From Arthrobacter nitroguajacolicus_D (GTDB lineage Bacteria > Actinomycetota > Actinomycetes > Actinomycetales > Micrococcaceae): a stretch of 64,000 nucleotides of DNA. The position numbers and the translations under genes were made by a program. The number at the start of each line of letters is the position of its first letter. Position 1 is the stretch's first letter. Shown one piece after another: positions 1-8,504 of the stretch. The stretch spans positions 1 to 64,000 of the forward strand of contig NZ_JAVDSH010000005.1 in NCBI RefSeq assembly GCF_031455195.1, given 5' to 3'. A model generated the notes under the pieces. It saw only the letters and a program-made list of their open reading frames with translations, was not told the origin of the DNA and did not search any database.

Positions 1-44
1 TACTGCACCCGGGAGGGTGTGGGAGAGTAGGACACCGCCGGACA
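1..44 (+). rRNA. rrf: 5S ribosomal RNA, 3' end only
   Basis: The first bases match the conserved 3' segment of actinobacterial 5S rRNA (GGGAGGGTGTGGGAGAGTAG followed by GACACCGCCGGACA). The rest of the gene, and presumably 16S and 23S, lie to the left of the window. The 3' end is placed by similarity and may be off by a few bases. A strong hairpin follows 12 bases later, as expected at the end of an rrn operon. Confidence 0.88.
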
Positions 45-56
45 CACATTAACAGG

Positions 57-85
57 GGAGCCCCGACCACGACGGTCGGGGCTCC
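57..85 (+). terminator. rrn operon terminator hairpin
   Basis: Perfect 12-bp stem (GGAGCCCCGACC at 57-68 with GGTCGGGGCTCC at 74-85) and a 5-base loop, immediately after 5S rRNA. The tail is only weakly T-rich (ACCCATTT). Confidence 0.85.
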
Positions 86-127
86 ACCCATTTAACCCAC
101 ACAACACAACCCATGTACTGTCATGGG

Positions 128-697
128 ATGAATCTCACCCGGAGCCTCCCTTTTGACGCCACCGGTGCCCCGGCCAGCCACGGGTTGCTGACCCTCCGCC
201 CGTTGGAGTTCCAGGATGCCGGTCCCCTGGCCGCCGCCTACGCACGGAACCGCGACCACTTGGCCCCGTGGGAGCCTCAACGCAGCGACGAGTTCTTCAG
301 CGAAGCTGGTCAGGCTAAAGACGTCGCAATCAAGCTGAACCTGTTCGCAGCCGGCTACGAGGTACCGTGGGTCCTTACCGCGGGTCAAAGGATCATCGGA
401 AGAATCACGCTCTCGGGTCTGGTCCGCGGACCCTTTCTCAGCGCGAATATGGGTTATTGGATTGACCAGGAGTTCACTGGCAAGGGCCTTGCCTCGGCCT
501 CAGTAGGACATGTCCTGACCATGGCTGCGGATGAGCTCGGGCTCCATCGCGTGCAGGCCGCCACCCTGGTCCAGAACATGGCCTCGCAGACGGTACTCAA
601 GAGGTCTGGATTCGAGCGGATCGGGATGGCGCCGGACTATCTGCAGATCGCCGGGGAGTGGCAGGACCACGTCCTGTTCCAACGCATTCTGTTCTGA
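128..697 (+). CDS. GNAT family N-acetyltransferase (RimJ/RimL-like)
   Basis: A 189-residue acetyltransferase of the RimJ/RimL branch, which transfers acetyl from acetyl-CoA to an N-terminal amine of a protein or to a small amine. The sequence shows the opening 'LRPLEFQDAGPLAAAY' strand-helix, a GYWID strand, the acetyl-CoA-binding stretch 'FTGKGLASASVG', and the C-terminal 'NMASQTVLKRSGFERIG' typical of this subfamily. An in-frame ATG at 113 is possible. I chose 128 because a -10-like TACTGT (116-121) sits about 7 bases upstream, which would make the mRNA leaderless; neither start has a good Shine-Dalgarno. It stands alone, followed by a 10-bp hairpin. The family call is firm; the substrate cannot be read. 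Confidence 0.85.
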   Translation: MNLTRSLPFDATGAPASHGLLTLRPLEFQDAGPLAAAYARNRDHLAPWEPQRSDEFFSEAGQAKDVAIKLNLFAAGYEVPWVLTAGQRIIGRITLSGLVRGPFLSANMGYWIDQEFTGKGLASASVGHVLTMAADELGLHRVQAATLVQNMASQTVLKRSGFERIGMAPDYLQIAGEWQDHVLFQRILF

Positions 698-720
698 CCG
701 GGCAGGGCAACGGGTCCCAA

Positions 721-745
721 CCCTTGGCGTGGGGTACGCCAAGGG
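721..745 (+). terminator. Hairpin after the acetyltransferase gene
   Basis: Perfect 10-bp inverted repeat CCCTTGGCGT / ACGCCAAGGG with loop GGGGT, 24 bases after the stop codon. There is no T-run, so it is a probable but not certain terminator. Confidence 0.55.
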
Positions 746-912
746 CGTAAACCGGTCCCAAAAACCCCTAAAATCCGGTGATTTTGGTCAAAAAGGCGCG
801 GAAACACGCGGAATTTGCTGGCCATGGCTGCCCAAGCTGGTAAGTTTTCGAACAGTGGCTTGCTCGCATTCCGCTTGAAAGCTCAAAAACGTATGAGTCC
901 AGGAGGACGTAA

Positions 913-1200
913 ATGGCTAAGAACCGTAGTGAACTCGTTGCAGAGGTAGCAGGCAAGGCTGGCACCAGCCAGGCAGCAGTCAACTCCGTGCTCGATGCAC
1001 TGTTCGAAGTTTTCGAGGCTTCTGTCGCCGCTGGCGAAAAGATCACCATCCCGGGCTGGCTCGCAGTTGAGCGCACCGACCGTGCAGCTCGCACCGGCCG
1101 CAACCCGCAGACCGGCGAAACCATCCAGATCGCAGCCGGCCACAGCGTCAAGCTGACCGCAGGCTCCAAGCTGAAGGCTGCTGTCGCCAAGAAGAAGTAA
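913..1200 (+). CDS. hupB: HU family DNA-binding protein
   Basis: A 95-residue nucleoid protein that binds DNA without sequence preference as a dimer and bends it. It has the HU layout: N-terminal helices (MAKNRSELVAEVAGKAG..), then the beta-arm region with 'GFG'-like GWLAVERTDRAARTGRNPQTGE, then IQIAAGHSVKLTAGSKLKAAV. It ends in AKKK but lacks the long Lys/Ala tail of mycobacterial HupB, so it has ordinary HU length. The start is clear: AGGAGG at 901-906 precedes ATG with good spacing. It is monocistronic, bounded by hairpins on both sides. Its 'R-x-G-R-N-P-Q-T-G' arm tip is the conserved DNA-intercalating loop. HU is usually among the most strongly expressed genes, which suits the good ribosome site and strong terminator. 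Confidence 0.95.
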   Translation: MAKNRSELVAEVAGKAGTSQAAVNSVLDALFEVFEASVAAGEKITIPGWLAVERTDRAARTGRNPQTGETIQIAAGHSVKLTAGSKLKAAVAKKK

Positions 1201-1222
1201 CTACTCTTCGGCGAACGCCTTG

Positions 1223-1256
1223 AAGGGACGGCAACCTGTTGGTTGCCGTCCCTTTT
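1223..1256 (+). terminator. Rho-independent terminator of the HU gene
   Basis: Stem GGGACGGCAACC (1225-1236) / GGTTGCCGTCCC (1241-1252), extendable by A-T pairs at the base, loop TGTT, then TTTTGCTGTT. A canonical terminator 24 bases after the stop. Confidence 0.92.
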
Positions 1257-1325
1257 GCTGTTAGTTAATGCACATAGCGCCACTTACGATTCGCAGCCCG
1301 GCAGCGGGTAGCGGACAATGGATAA

Positions 1326-3536
1326 GTGCCATCAGCAAGAAGCTCCGCAACTGCCCCTTCGCCCGTTCCCAAGCCGGGACCGCGTGGAGGCGATTCCGTC
1401 GCGGGAATTTCCCTGCCGTGGCAATTGGCCGGCTTGGCGGTGTTGTTCCTGGTTCTGACCGCGGCCCTGATCTTCTCCGGAGCTTCGGCGGCCCGGCAAG
1501 TCTCCGACCCCGGCGCCTTGGTGCGGTGGGGCCTTCCCATCGCGAAGGCCGTACACAACGTATCTGTGGCCACTGTCATTGGTGGACTGATCTTCGCCGT
1601 AGGCATCCTGCCCAAGAACCTCGGCGGATCCCGATCACGTGAAAAGGATCTGGACGCTCCGGAGCATCCCGCGTTTGGCCGGGCACTTGCGGTCGCCGCA
1701 GCAGCCGGTGCTGCATGGACGTTGTCGGCCGTAACTGTTCTCGTCCTGACGTATGCGGACGTTGCTGGACAGGGACTTTCGGGAGATGCGGAGTTCACCC
1801 GGTCCTTGGTGTACTTCATGACCGACATCGACACCGGTAAGGCGTGGCTCGCCGTCACCATTATCGCCGCGGTGGTAACCACGGCATTGTTCGGCGTCAG
1901 GTCTTTGACGGGCCTGGCCTTCACACTGCTTTTGGCCCTCATTGGACTCGTTCCTACTGCCCTTATTGGGCACTCTTCAAGTTCCAGCGACCATGAAGGT
2001 GCCATCAACTCACTGGGCCTTCACTTGGTTGGAGTCTCAACATGGGTGGGGGGCATCATCATGCTCGCCGTCCTCTCCGGACTCCTTACGGGTTCGCGAA
2101 GCAAGGGGAGCCCGGATATCACGGAGCAGACCCTGCGGCGCTTCTCCGCACTGGCAGGTTTCGCGTTCGTTCTGGTCTTCGCCTCGGGTGTCATCAACGC
2201 AGCCATCCGCGTAACCAACCCAGCGGACCTGTTCGGTTCGCCCTACGGCCAGCTGATCGTTGCCAAGGCGCTGGCCACTTTGGTGTTGGGCGGCATTGGT
2301 TTCATGCACCGCCAATGGGTCATCCCCCAGCTCGGCAAGAGCGGCTCCATGTCTGCGCGCCGGGTGCTGTGGCAGTTGGTTTTGGTTGAGCTGCTCGTGA
2401 TGGGTGCGACGTCGGGACTCGCCGTTGCGCTTGGGCGCTCGGCTCCGCCGCAGCCCACCACCTACGCGCCGGACGCGTCGCCGTCGTTCATCCTCTCCGG
2501 CTACGAACTGCCACCGGAACTGACCCCCGAGCGGTGGCTCACTGAGTGGCGTTTCGACTGGCTGTGGGTAGGTGTGGCGCTATTTGGCGCGGTCTCCTAC
2601 ATCATGGGCATCGTGAAGGTCCGCAGGCGTGGGGACAAGTGGTCCTGGTTCCGGGCCGTGAACTGGATGATCGGCCTGGTGGTGCTCACGTATATCACTT
2701 CCGGCCCACCCGCTGTCTACGGCAGGGTACTGTTTTCCGCGCACATGGTGGACCACATGGCCCTCACCATGGTGGCTCCGATCTTTCTGGTCCTGGGTGC
2801 GCCGGTGACCCTCGCCTTGCGCGCTCTCCCTGCCAGGGGCGAAGGCGCCCATGGCTCTCGGGGACTGCGCGAATGGTTGCTGCTGTTTGTCCACTCCAGG
2901 TTCTCGCAGATCGTCACCCACCCGCTGTTCGCCGCAGCGAACTTCGCAGGCTCGATCGTTTTGTTCTATTACTCGGATCTCTTCGGCCTGGCGATGCGCG
3001 AGCACGTGGGCCACGAGCTCATGAATGTCCACTTCCTGCTAACGGGCTACATTTTTGTGCTCAGCATGATCGGCAGCGATCCCCTGCCACGACGTGCCCC
3101 ATATCCGATGCGCCTGCTTTTGCTGCTCGCCACCATGGGCTTCCACGCTTTCTTTGGCGTGGCCATCATGGGTGGTACGGGGCTGCTCGCCGCGGACTAC
3201 TTCGGAAACCTCGGCCGTTCATGGGGGCCGTCGGCCCTGGGAGACCAGCAACTGGGTGGCGCCGTAGCTTGGGGCATCGGCGAAATACCCACGCTGCTGG
3301 TCGCAATCGGGGTGGCCGTCATGTGGTCCCGCTCGGATGAGCGGGAGACCCGCAGGGTGGATCGGGCGGCCGATAGGAATAACGACGCCGATCTCAGTGC
3401 TTACAACGATATGTTTGCCCGCCTGGCTGATCGCGACGCCAAGATGGCGGGCCGGAGCACGCAACCTACCCGGACAGACACCACTACGGACCCTGCCGGG
3501 CAGACTGAACCACATACCAAGCTGGAAGGACGCTGA
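1326..3536 (+). CDS. CopD-CtaG fusion: copper transport / cytochrome oxidase assembly membrane protein
   Basis: A 736-residue polytopic membrane protein in two halves. Residues about 25-370 resemble CopD/YcnJ copper-import proteins: repeated hydrophobic helices, His-rich turn 'HSSSSSDHEGAINSLGLHLVGVSTWVGG'. Residues about 390-640 match the Caa3-type CtaG family (SAHMVDHMALTMVAPIFLVLGAPVTL, MGFHAFFGVAIMG). The C-terminal 90 residues are charged and probably cytoplasmic. Such fusions are common in actinobacteria and are thought to deliver copper across the membrane for cytochrome c oxidase (family knowledge, not seen here). The start is GTG at 1326 without a convincing Shine-Dalgarno, so it could lie elsewhere. 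The stop overlaps the next start by one base (TGATG), so the two are co-translated. Confidence 0.88.
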   Translation: MPSARSSATAPSPVPKPGPRGGDSVAGISLPWQLAGLAVLFLVLTAALIFSGASAARQVSDPGALVRWGLPIAKAVHNVSVATVIGGLIFAVGILPKNLGGSRSREKDLDAPEHPAFGRALAVAAAAGAAWTLSAVTVLVLTYADVAGQGLSGDAEFTRSLVYFMTDIDTGKAWLAVTIIAAVVTTALFGVRSLTGLAFTLLLALIGLVPTALIGHSSSSSDHEGAINSLGLHLVGVSTWVGGIIMLAVLSGLLTGSRSKGSPDITEQTLRRFSALAGFAFVLVFASGVINAAIRVTNPADLFGSPYGQLIVAKALATLVLGGIGFMHRQWVIPQLGKSGSMSARRVLWQLVLVELLVMGATSGLAVALGRSAPPQPTTYAPDASPSFILSGYELPPELTPERWLTEWRFDWLWVGVALFGAVSYIMGIVKVRRRGDKWSWFRAVNWMIGLVVLTYITSGPPAVYGRVLFSAHMVDHMALTMVAPIFLVLGAPVTLALRALPARGEGAHGSRGLREWLLLFVHSRFSQIVTHPLFAAANFAGSIVLFYYSDLFGLAMREHVGHELMNVHFLLTGYIFVLSMIGSDPLPRRAPYPMRLLLLLATMGFHAFFGVAIMGGTGLLAADYFGNLGRSWGPSALGDQQLGGAVAWGIGEIPTLLVAIGVAVMWSRSDERETRRVDRAADRNNDADLSAYNDMFARLADRDAKMAGRSTQPTRTDTTTDPAGQTEPHTKLEGR

Positions 3537-5509
3537 TGAGCGAAACCGTACGCACCCAACTCCGGGTCCGGGCCTCCGAACTGGAGGGCCGCGGCTGGCT
3601 CAACACGGGCGGCAAATCACTGGATCTTGAATCCCTGCGGGGAAAGATCGTGCTGCTCGACTTCTGGACCTTCTGCTGCATCAATTGCCTGCACGTCCTG
3701 GATGAGCTCCGCCCGCTCGAGGAAAAGTACTCGGATGTCCTGGTGACGGTAGGCGTGCACTCGCCCAAGTTCGAGCATGAGGCCGATCCCGTGGCATTGG
3801 CTTCAGCCGTTGAGCGCTACGAAATCCACCACCCGGTCCTGGACGACCCCGAGCTTGCGACGTGGAAGGCCTACACGGCCCGCGCATGGCCCACGCTTGT
3901 TGTGGTTGACCCTGAGGGCTACATCGTGGCCCACCTTTCGGGTGAGGGCCACGCCGGCGGCCTCGCCGTGCTGCTGGAGGAGCTCGTAGCCGAGCACGAA
4001 GCCAAGGGAACCCTCCATCGCGGCAACGGTCCATACGTGGCTCCAGAGCCGACGTCGGGCACGTTGCGCTTCCCCGGGAAGGCCACCCAACTGGCCAATG
4101 GCAACTACCTCGTAGTGGACTCCGGCCACCACCGGCTGGTGGAGCTCCGCCCAGACCTTGAGACCGTGGAGCGCGTTATTGGCTCGGGGACCAAAGGGTA
4201 CTTGGACGGACGAGCTGAGATCGCCCAGTTCAACGAGCCGCAGGGCGTAGCTGTGCTCCCGTCTGAGCTCGCATGGAAGCTCGGATACGACGCTGTGGTG
4301 GCCGATACGGTGAACCACCGGCTGCGTGGCGTGACGCTCAGCTCAGGTTACGTGCAGACCGTCGCGGGTAACGGAGTGCAGCGCCTGCTGGATGCCGGTC
4401 CCGCACGCGTGACGGACACTGGTGCCGGTACGTGGTCCGAACACCACGACGACGGTCCGGCCGACTTCGCGGCGGACTCCGTGGACGTAGGAGCGCTGGG
4501 ACTTGGTGCTGAAGTTTCGCTGTCCTCTCCGTGGGATGTGGTGTGGAGCGGGAAGCTGCAGCGCGTGGTTATCGCCATGGCAGGTACCCACCAGATTTTC
4601 GCCTTCGACCCCCTAAGCAGTGAGGTCTCCATCCTTGCCGGTTCCGGGCTTGAGGGCCTGTTGGACGGCAAAGCCGAGGAGGCCTGGTTCGCCCAGTCGT
4701 CCGGCCTCGCGATCGATGCGGATGACAACATCTGGGTTGCTGATTCCGAGACGTCGTCCCTGCGCCGGCTGGTTGTCAGCGATTCCGGCGTGACTGTCGA
4801 GACCGCAGTGGGGAAGGGGCTGTTCGACTTCGGGTTCCGCGACGGCGATTCCGCTGAGGCGCGTCTTCAGCACCCACTGGGCGTCACGGTTCTCCCTGAC
4901 GGTTCGGTGGCCATCGCCGATACGTACAACGGTGCCGTTCGCCGGTACGACCCCGCCACCAAGTCTGTGTCCACGTTGGCGAGGGGCCTCGCTGAGCCCA
5001 GTGACGTAGTTGTGGTCCAGGTGGAAGGCAGCGAGCCGCTTCTTGTAGTGGTGGAGTCGAACAAGCACCAGCTGGTCCTGGTTCCCATCCCGAAGGAAGC
5101 CCAGCAAGTGGACGAGGGCGCGTCGCAAACGCACCGCCCCAAGAGCCCCGTCACGCCGGGAAACCTTGAGCTGGCAGTGCGTTTCAAGGCTCCCACGGGC
5201 CAGAAGCTTGACGACCGTTGGGGCGACCCGACGCAGTTGAAAATCTCCTCCACACCGCCGGAACTGCTGGTCTCCGGTGGAGGAACGTCGGTGGGCTTGC
5301 TCCGCACCCTTGAACTGTCAGCGGACGTCCCAGAGGGAATCCTTCACATCACGGCCCGCGCCGCGGCTTGCGATGGCCCCGAGACAGAGGACGGCGAGAT
5401 CCCGGATCACGCAGCCTGCCACCTCTACCAACAGGACTGGGGCATCCCGGTGGTCCTGCAGGCTGACGGTGAATCGGAGCTGGTGCTGGACTTGCGAGGA
5501 ATGGACTAG
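3536..5509 (+). CDS. Thioredoxin-like / NHL-repeat protein
   Basis: A 657-residue protein without signal peptide or membrane helix. Residues about 25-165 are a TlpA/thioredoxin-like domain with the redox motif C48-I-N-C51, preceded by another Cys (WTFCCINC) and followed by a 'RAWPTLVVVDPEG' cis-Pro loop. Residues about 175-510 contain NHL beta-propeller repeats (for example 'LVVDSGHHRLVEL', 'VVADTVNHRLRGV', 'WVADSETSSLRRL', 'AIADTYNGAVRRY'). The last 130 residues form a beta-rich tail with scattered Cys. Similar proteins (human NHLRC2 type) have no settled bacterial function. It is co-translated with the CopD-CtaG gene, so a role in copper or thiol chemistry during oxidase assembly is plausible, but a cytosolic redox domain is unexpected. 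A hairpin follows the stop. Confidence 0.88.
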   Translation: MSETVRTQLRVRASELEGRGWLNTGGKSLDLESLRGKIVLLDFWTFCCINCLHVLDELRPLEEKYSDVLVTVGVHSPKFEHEADPVALASAVERYEIHHPVLDDPELATWKAYTARAWPTLVVVDPEGYIVAHLSGEGHAGGLAVLLEELVAEHEAKGTLHRGNGPYVAPEPTSGTLRFPGKATQLANGNYLVVDSGHHRLVELRPDLETVERVIGSGTKGYLDGRAEIAQFNEPQGVAVLPSELAWKLGYDAVVADTVNHRLRGVTLSSGYVQTVAGNGVQRLLDAGPARVTDTGAGTWSEHHDDGPADFAADSVDVGALGLGAEVSLSSPWDVVWSGKLQRVVIAMAGTHQIFAFDPLSSEVSILAGSGLEGLLDGKAEEAWFAQSSGLAIDADDNIWVADSETSSLRRLVVSDSGVTVETAVGKGLFDFGFRDGDSAEARLQHPLGVTVLPDGSVAIADTYNGAVRRYDPATKSVSTLARGLAEPSDVVVVQVEGSEPLLVVVESNKHQLVLVPIPKEAQQVDEGASQTHRPKSPVTPGNLELAVRFKAPTGQKLDDRWGDPTQLKISSTPPELLVSGGGTSVGLLRTLELSADVPEGILHITARAAACDGPETEDGEIPDHAACHLYQQDWGIPVVLQADGESELVLDLRGMD

Positions 5510-5522
5510 GTTGCCGGATAGT

Positions 5523-5552
5523 CCCGGGTCTGCCCCTGAGGGTGGACCCGGG
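5523..5552 (+). terminator. Hairpin terminating the CopD-CtaG / NHL unit
   Basis: CCCGGGTC (5523-5530) pairs with GACCCGGG (5545-5552), with partial pairing inside (TGCCCC / GGGTG). A short T-stretch (CCCGTTT) follows. It lies between convergent genes. Confidence 0.6.
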
Positions 5553-5668
5553 CCATTCCCGTTTAAGCCACTCAGTTAGCAGATTCAGGCGATCCAGTTC
5601 AGCAGTGCCCAGCAAATCCGCCAGGCGTGGAGGCCGAAAACGTGCGCGACGTAGAAACCCGGTAAACC

Positions 5669-6661
5669 CTAGAACGTCAGGAGTGGCGTCACGGTGACAG
5701 TGTCGCCGGAGATGTCCAACTGGGTGGTGAAGCTGAAGTCGTGCTCGACGCTGAGGTCTTTGCCGTAGCCCGTGAAGAGGTCGATTTCGCGGGCGGTCAA
5801 CGTCGCCTTGCCGTTCAGGGGCGCCACAACCCACTTGCCGCCAAAGGGCTCAATGGTGATCTTGGGGTATTCCGTAATGGCCCACTTGATGGTTCCGTCC
5901 ACTACCCGCGCGTTGCTGACATGGTAGAAGGGGCAGTCCGGCTGCAGTCGCTGCTGTTCCGTGGCCTGGGCCGCGCACGTGTCCAGGAATTCCCGGACTT
6001 TGCCCGCAACGGCTTCATTCATGGCTTTCGTGGACCGGGTCTGCAGGTTCAGGGGCGCTTGGCCGCCGTCGCGGGAGGACACGAGGGCGGAAGCCGGCGG
6101 AGCCTCGAAATAGGTGCCGTTCAGGCTTGCTTCGTATTTGCCGGGGAAGAAAACGGCGAAGGTGTTGCGGCCGTTGGGCATGTTGACGGGGACGCCGTTG
6201 AGCGTTGCTTCGCTGGCATTCACCACGGTGACGTCAATGGTGGGCAGGGTGGTGGGCACGAAGGCCCACTTGGTGAAGAACAGCCACTGGGTTCCGGTCC
6301 GCTCCATCAGGAACTCGGTGTGGAGGCGGTTGCCGTCCAGGGTGTATTCCACGGGTACGGCCATCCGGTTGCTGCCACGCGCTTCGGGGTTCCCCACCTT
6401 GACGTCTGACATCTTGGAGGCGGCGGTTTGTAGCGCAGTTCCGTCCAGCATTGCGGCGTTGGCGCTGGGAACTTTGGCCCTCAGCAGTCCCAGCGCTTCT
6501 TCGCCTTCGCCCTTTTGCAGGGCTTGCAGGTATTCCTTGACGGGCTGCTGGGGGCTGGCCACCGAGGAGCTCACCAGGTTGATGCAGACGATGGCTCCGG
6601 CGGCAGCAAGCATTAGACCGAGCAGCCACCCGGCTGCGGTCTTGACCATCGCTTGACTCAA
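5669..6661 (-). CDS. Membrane-anchored protein of unknown function
   Basis: A protein of about 330 residues with one N-terminal transmembrane segment (AAGWLLGLMLAAAGAIVCINLVSSS) and a large, mostly beta-rich outside domain. A short helical 'VKEYLQALQKGEGEEALGLL' segment right after the membrane anchor looks like a DUF4878 or lumazine-type stalk. The middle holds a 'IDVTVVNASEATLNGVPVNMPNG..FPGKYEASLNG' stretch like the repeated fold of YcgQ/TcaA-type surface proteins. Two Cys (TCAAQ and DCPFY) could pair. I choose the TTG start at 6661 because AAAGGG lies 7 bases upstream; ATG at 6649 is the alternative. No product name can be supported. It is downstream of the HerA-like gene but separated by a GC-rich hairpin. 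Confidence 0.7.
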   Translation of the reverse strand: MSQAMVKTAAGWLLGLMLAAAGAIVCINLVSSSVASPQQPVKEYLQALQKGEGEEALGLLRAKVPSANAAMLDGTALQTAASKMSDVKVGNPEARGSNRMAVPVEYTLDGNRLHTEFLMERTGTQWLFFTKWAFVPTTLPTIDVTVVNASEATLNGVPVNMPNGRNTFAVFFPGKYEASLNGTYFEAPPASALVSSRDGGQAPLNLQTRSTKAMNEAVAGKVREFLDTCAAQATEQQRLQPDCPFYHVSNARVVDGTIKWAITEYPKITIEPFGGKWVVAPLNGKATLTAREIDLFTGYGKDLSVEHDFSFTTQLDISGDTVTVTPLLTF

Positions 6662-6756
6662 CTGCACGCCCTTTACGTTACCTGCCGCAGCCGCAATCAC
6701 TGTGCACGAAGGCGTCGGAACGTCTTATATCCACCGTTTGGAGAAGGCACGACGGC

Positions 6757-6783
6757 GGGCGGCAGCGATGCATGCCGCCGCCC
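6757..6783 (-). terminator. GC-rich hairpin after the HerA-like gene
   Basis: On the minus strand, a GGCGGCA stem (6773-6779 with 6758-6764) with GCGATGCA-type loop lies just downstream of the herA-like stop. No T-run follows. It may end or weaken transcription before the next gene. Confidence 0.4.
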
Positions 6784-6800
6784 GGGGCCGCTGGACAGGG

Positions 6801-8495
6801 CTAGCGACGCCGACGCGACGAGGTGCCGAAGACTCCGCGCATGAGGTCGCGGCCGAGCTGGGTGCCCATGGAGCGGACCATGCTCTTGAGGCCACCGCCC
6901 AATGCGCCTCCCAAGGCGCCGGCTATGTCGCCGAACATCCCGTCCTGTGGGGCGGGCGCGGGAGCCGGGGCAGGGGCTGGCGGGGCCGGGTAGGACTCAG
7001 GGGTGGAAGCCCGCGAGCTTGGACGGCCCAGGATTTCCTCCTCGATACGGCGGGCTTCGGCGTCGATGTCTGCCTGCGATGCTCCCGTAGCGGATGAGGG
7101 AACAGGAGGCAGGCCCGGTGCGGGGTCGCCTGTGGGGGCAGCGACCTGGCCGTTCAGCTTCTCGTACGCGGAGACGTTGTCCACCGCGGTGCCGTATTTG
7201 ACCAGCAACGAGGACGCAGCCACGGTGCTCCGGATGAGCTCGTCAGTACTGGGTCCCATGACGGATTCCGGCGCCCGGAGCCGGGTCAGGGCAACCGGCG
7301 TGGGAGCGCCTTTTTCGTTCATGACGGTGATGACGGCTTCGCCGATGCCAGCTGAGGTGAGTGTCTTTTCCAGGTCGTAGTCGCTGACCGGGAACGTGGA
7401 CACGGTTGCCTTCAGCGCCTTGGCGTCCTCGGGGGTGAACGCCCGCAAGGCGTGTTGCACCCTGTTGGCGAGCTGGCCCAGGATGTCGGCGGGAACGTCT
7501 TTGGGTGTTTGTGTGACGAAGAAGATGCCCACGCCCTTGGACCGGATGAGCCGGACCGTGGTGGTGATGGCTTCAAGGAAGGCCTTGGAAGCGTCGTTGA
7601 AGAGCAGGTGTGCCTCGTCCAGGAAGAAGACGAGCTTGGGCTTGTCCAGGTCGCCGGCTTCGGGCAGGTCTTCGAAGAGGTCGGCGAGGAGCCACATCAG
7701 GAAGGTTGAAAACAGCAGAGGCTTGGTCTGCAGCGTGGGGAGCTCCAGGCAGCTGACCACTCCGCGGCCGTCGGGTGCCGTGCGGAGCAGCTCGGCGGTA
7801 TCGAACTCCGGTTCGCCGAAGAATTTCTCCATGCCCTGCGCTTCCAACCCCACCAGTTCGCGCAGGATCACACCGGCCGTGGCTTTGGAGAGGCCGCCCA
7901 GGTTCTCGAGTTCGGCTTTGCCTTCGTCCGAGGTGAGGAACTGGATGACGGCGCGGAGGTCCTTGAGGTCGATCAGTTCAAGGTTCTTCTGGTCGGCGAA
8001 GTGGAAGATCAGCTGGAGGCTGGATTCCTGGGTGTCGTTGAGGTCCATGATGCGGGAGAGCAGTATGGGCCCGAACGAGGTGATGGTGGCGCGGACCGGG
8101 ATGCCGTTCCCGTCCCCGCCGAGTGAGAGGAACTCCACCGGGAAGTTCTTGGCTTCCCACTGCTGGCCCAGCGCGGACGTGCGGGCCGTCAGCTTCTCAC
8201 TCCCGGTGGCGGGCGTGGCCAGCCCGGACAGATCGCCCTTGATGTCTGCAAGGAAAACCGGGACGCCCGCCGTCGAGAGCTGCTCGGCAATCATGTGGAG
8301 GGTGACGGTTTTGCCGGTACCGGTGGCTCCGGCCACCAGGCCATGCCGGTTCATCATGGCCAGCGGGAGCCGGACCTGTGCTTCCTTGTGGACTTCGCCG
8401 TCCACGATCGCGGCGCCAAGCTCAATGGTGGCACCTTCCAAGGTGTACCCCTGCTGGATGGTGGCGAGTTTTTCGGCAGTGCTTTTGTTGGCCAT
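6801..8495 (-). CDS. HerA-like P-loop ATPase (DUF853 family)
   Basis: A 564-residue ATPase of the HerA/FtsK superfamily, DUF853 branch. Visible features are the Walker A GATGTGKT at about residues 56-63, 'VFLADIKGDLSGL' just after it, Walker B-like 'KLVFFLDEAHLLFNDA' near residue 290, and the sensor 'GIFFVTQTPKDVP'. The C-terminal 100 residues are low-complexity: a Pro-Ala run (PAPPAPAPAPAPAP) followed by a Gly-rich, Arg-ending tail. HerA enzymes translocate on DNA, usually with the NurA nuclease; no nurA is adjacent and DUF853 proteins lack a defined role. ATG at 8501 is equally possible; neither start has a clear Shine-Dalgarno. The start is 9 bases after the upstream acetyltransferase stop, so the two are probably co-transcribed. 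Confidence 0.85.
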   Translation of the reverse strand: MANKSTAEKLATIQQGYTLEGATIELGAAIVDGEVHKEAQVRLPLAMMNRHGLVAGATGTGKTVTLHMIAEQLSTAGVPVFLADIKGDLSGLATPATGSEKLTARTSALGQQWEAKNFPVEFLSLGGDGNGIPVRATITSFGPILLSRIMDLNDTQESSLQLIFHFADQKNLELIDLKDLRAVIQFLTSDEGKAELENLGGLSKATAGVILRELVGLEAQGMEKFFGEPEFDTAELLRTAPDGRGVVSCLELPTLQTKPLLFSTFLMWLLADLFEDLPEAGDLDKPKLVFFLDEAHLLFNDASKAFLEAITTTVRLIRSKGVGIFFVTQTPKDVPADILGQLANRVQHALRAFTPEDAKALKATVSTFPVSDYDLEKTLTSAGIGEAVITVMNEKGAPTPVALTRLRAPESVMGPSTDELIRSTVAASSLLVKYGTAVDNVSAYEKLNGQVAAPTGDPAPGLPPVPSSATGASQADIDAEARRIEEEILGRPSSRASTPESYPAPPAPAPAPAPAPQDGMFGDIAGALGGALGGGLKSMVRSMGTQLGRDLMRGVFGTSSRRRR

Positions 8496-8504
8496 GCGCA
8501 TAGC

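Noticed and set aside
5553..5668. Small gene in the gap between the NHL gene and the membrane-anchored protein
   Set aside because: A minus-strand stretch looks mildly protein-like, but it has no start with a ribosome site and is too short to judge.
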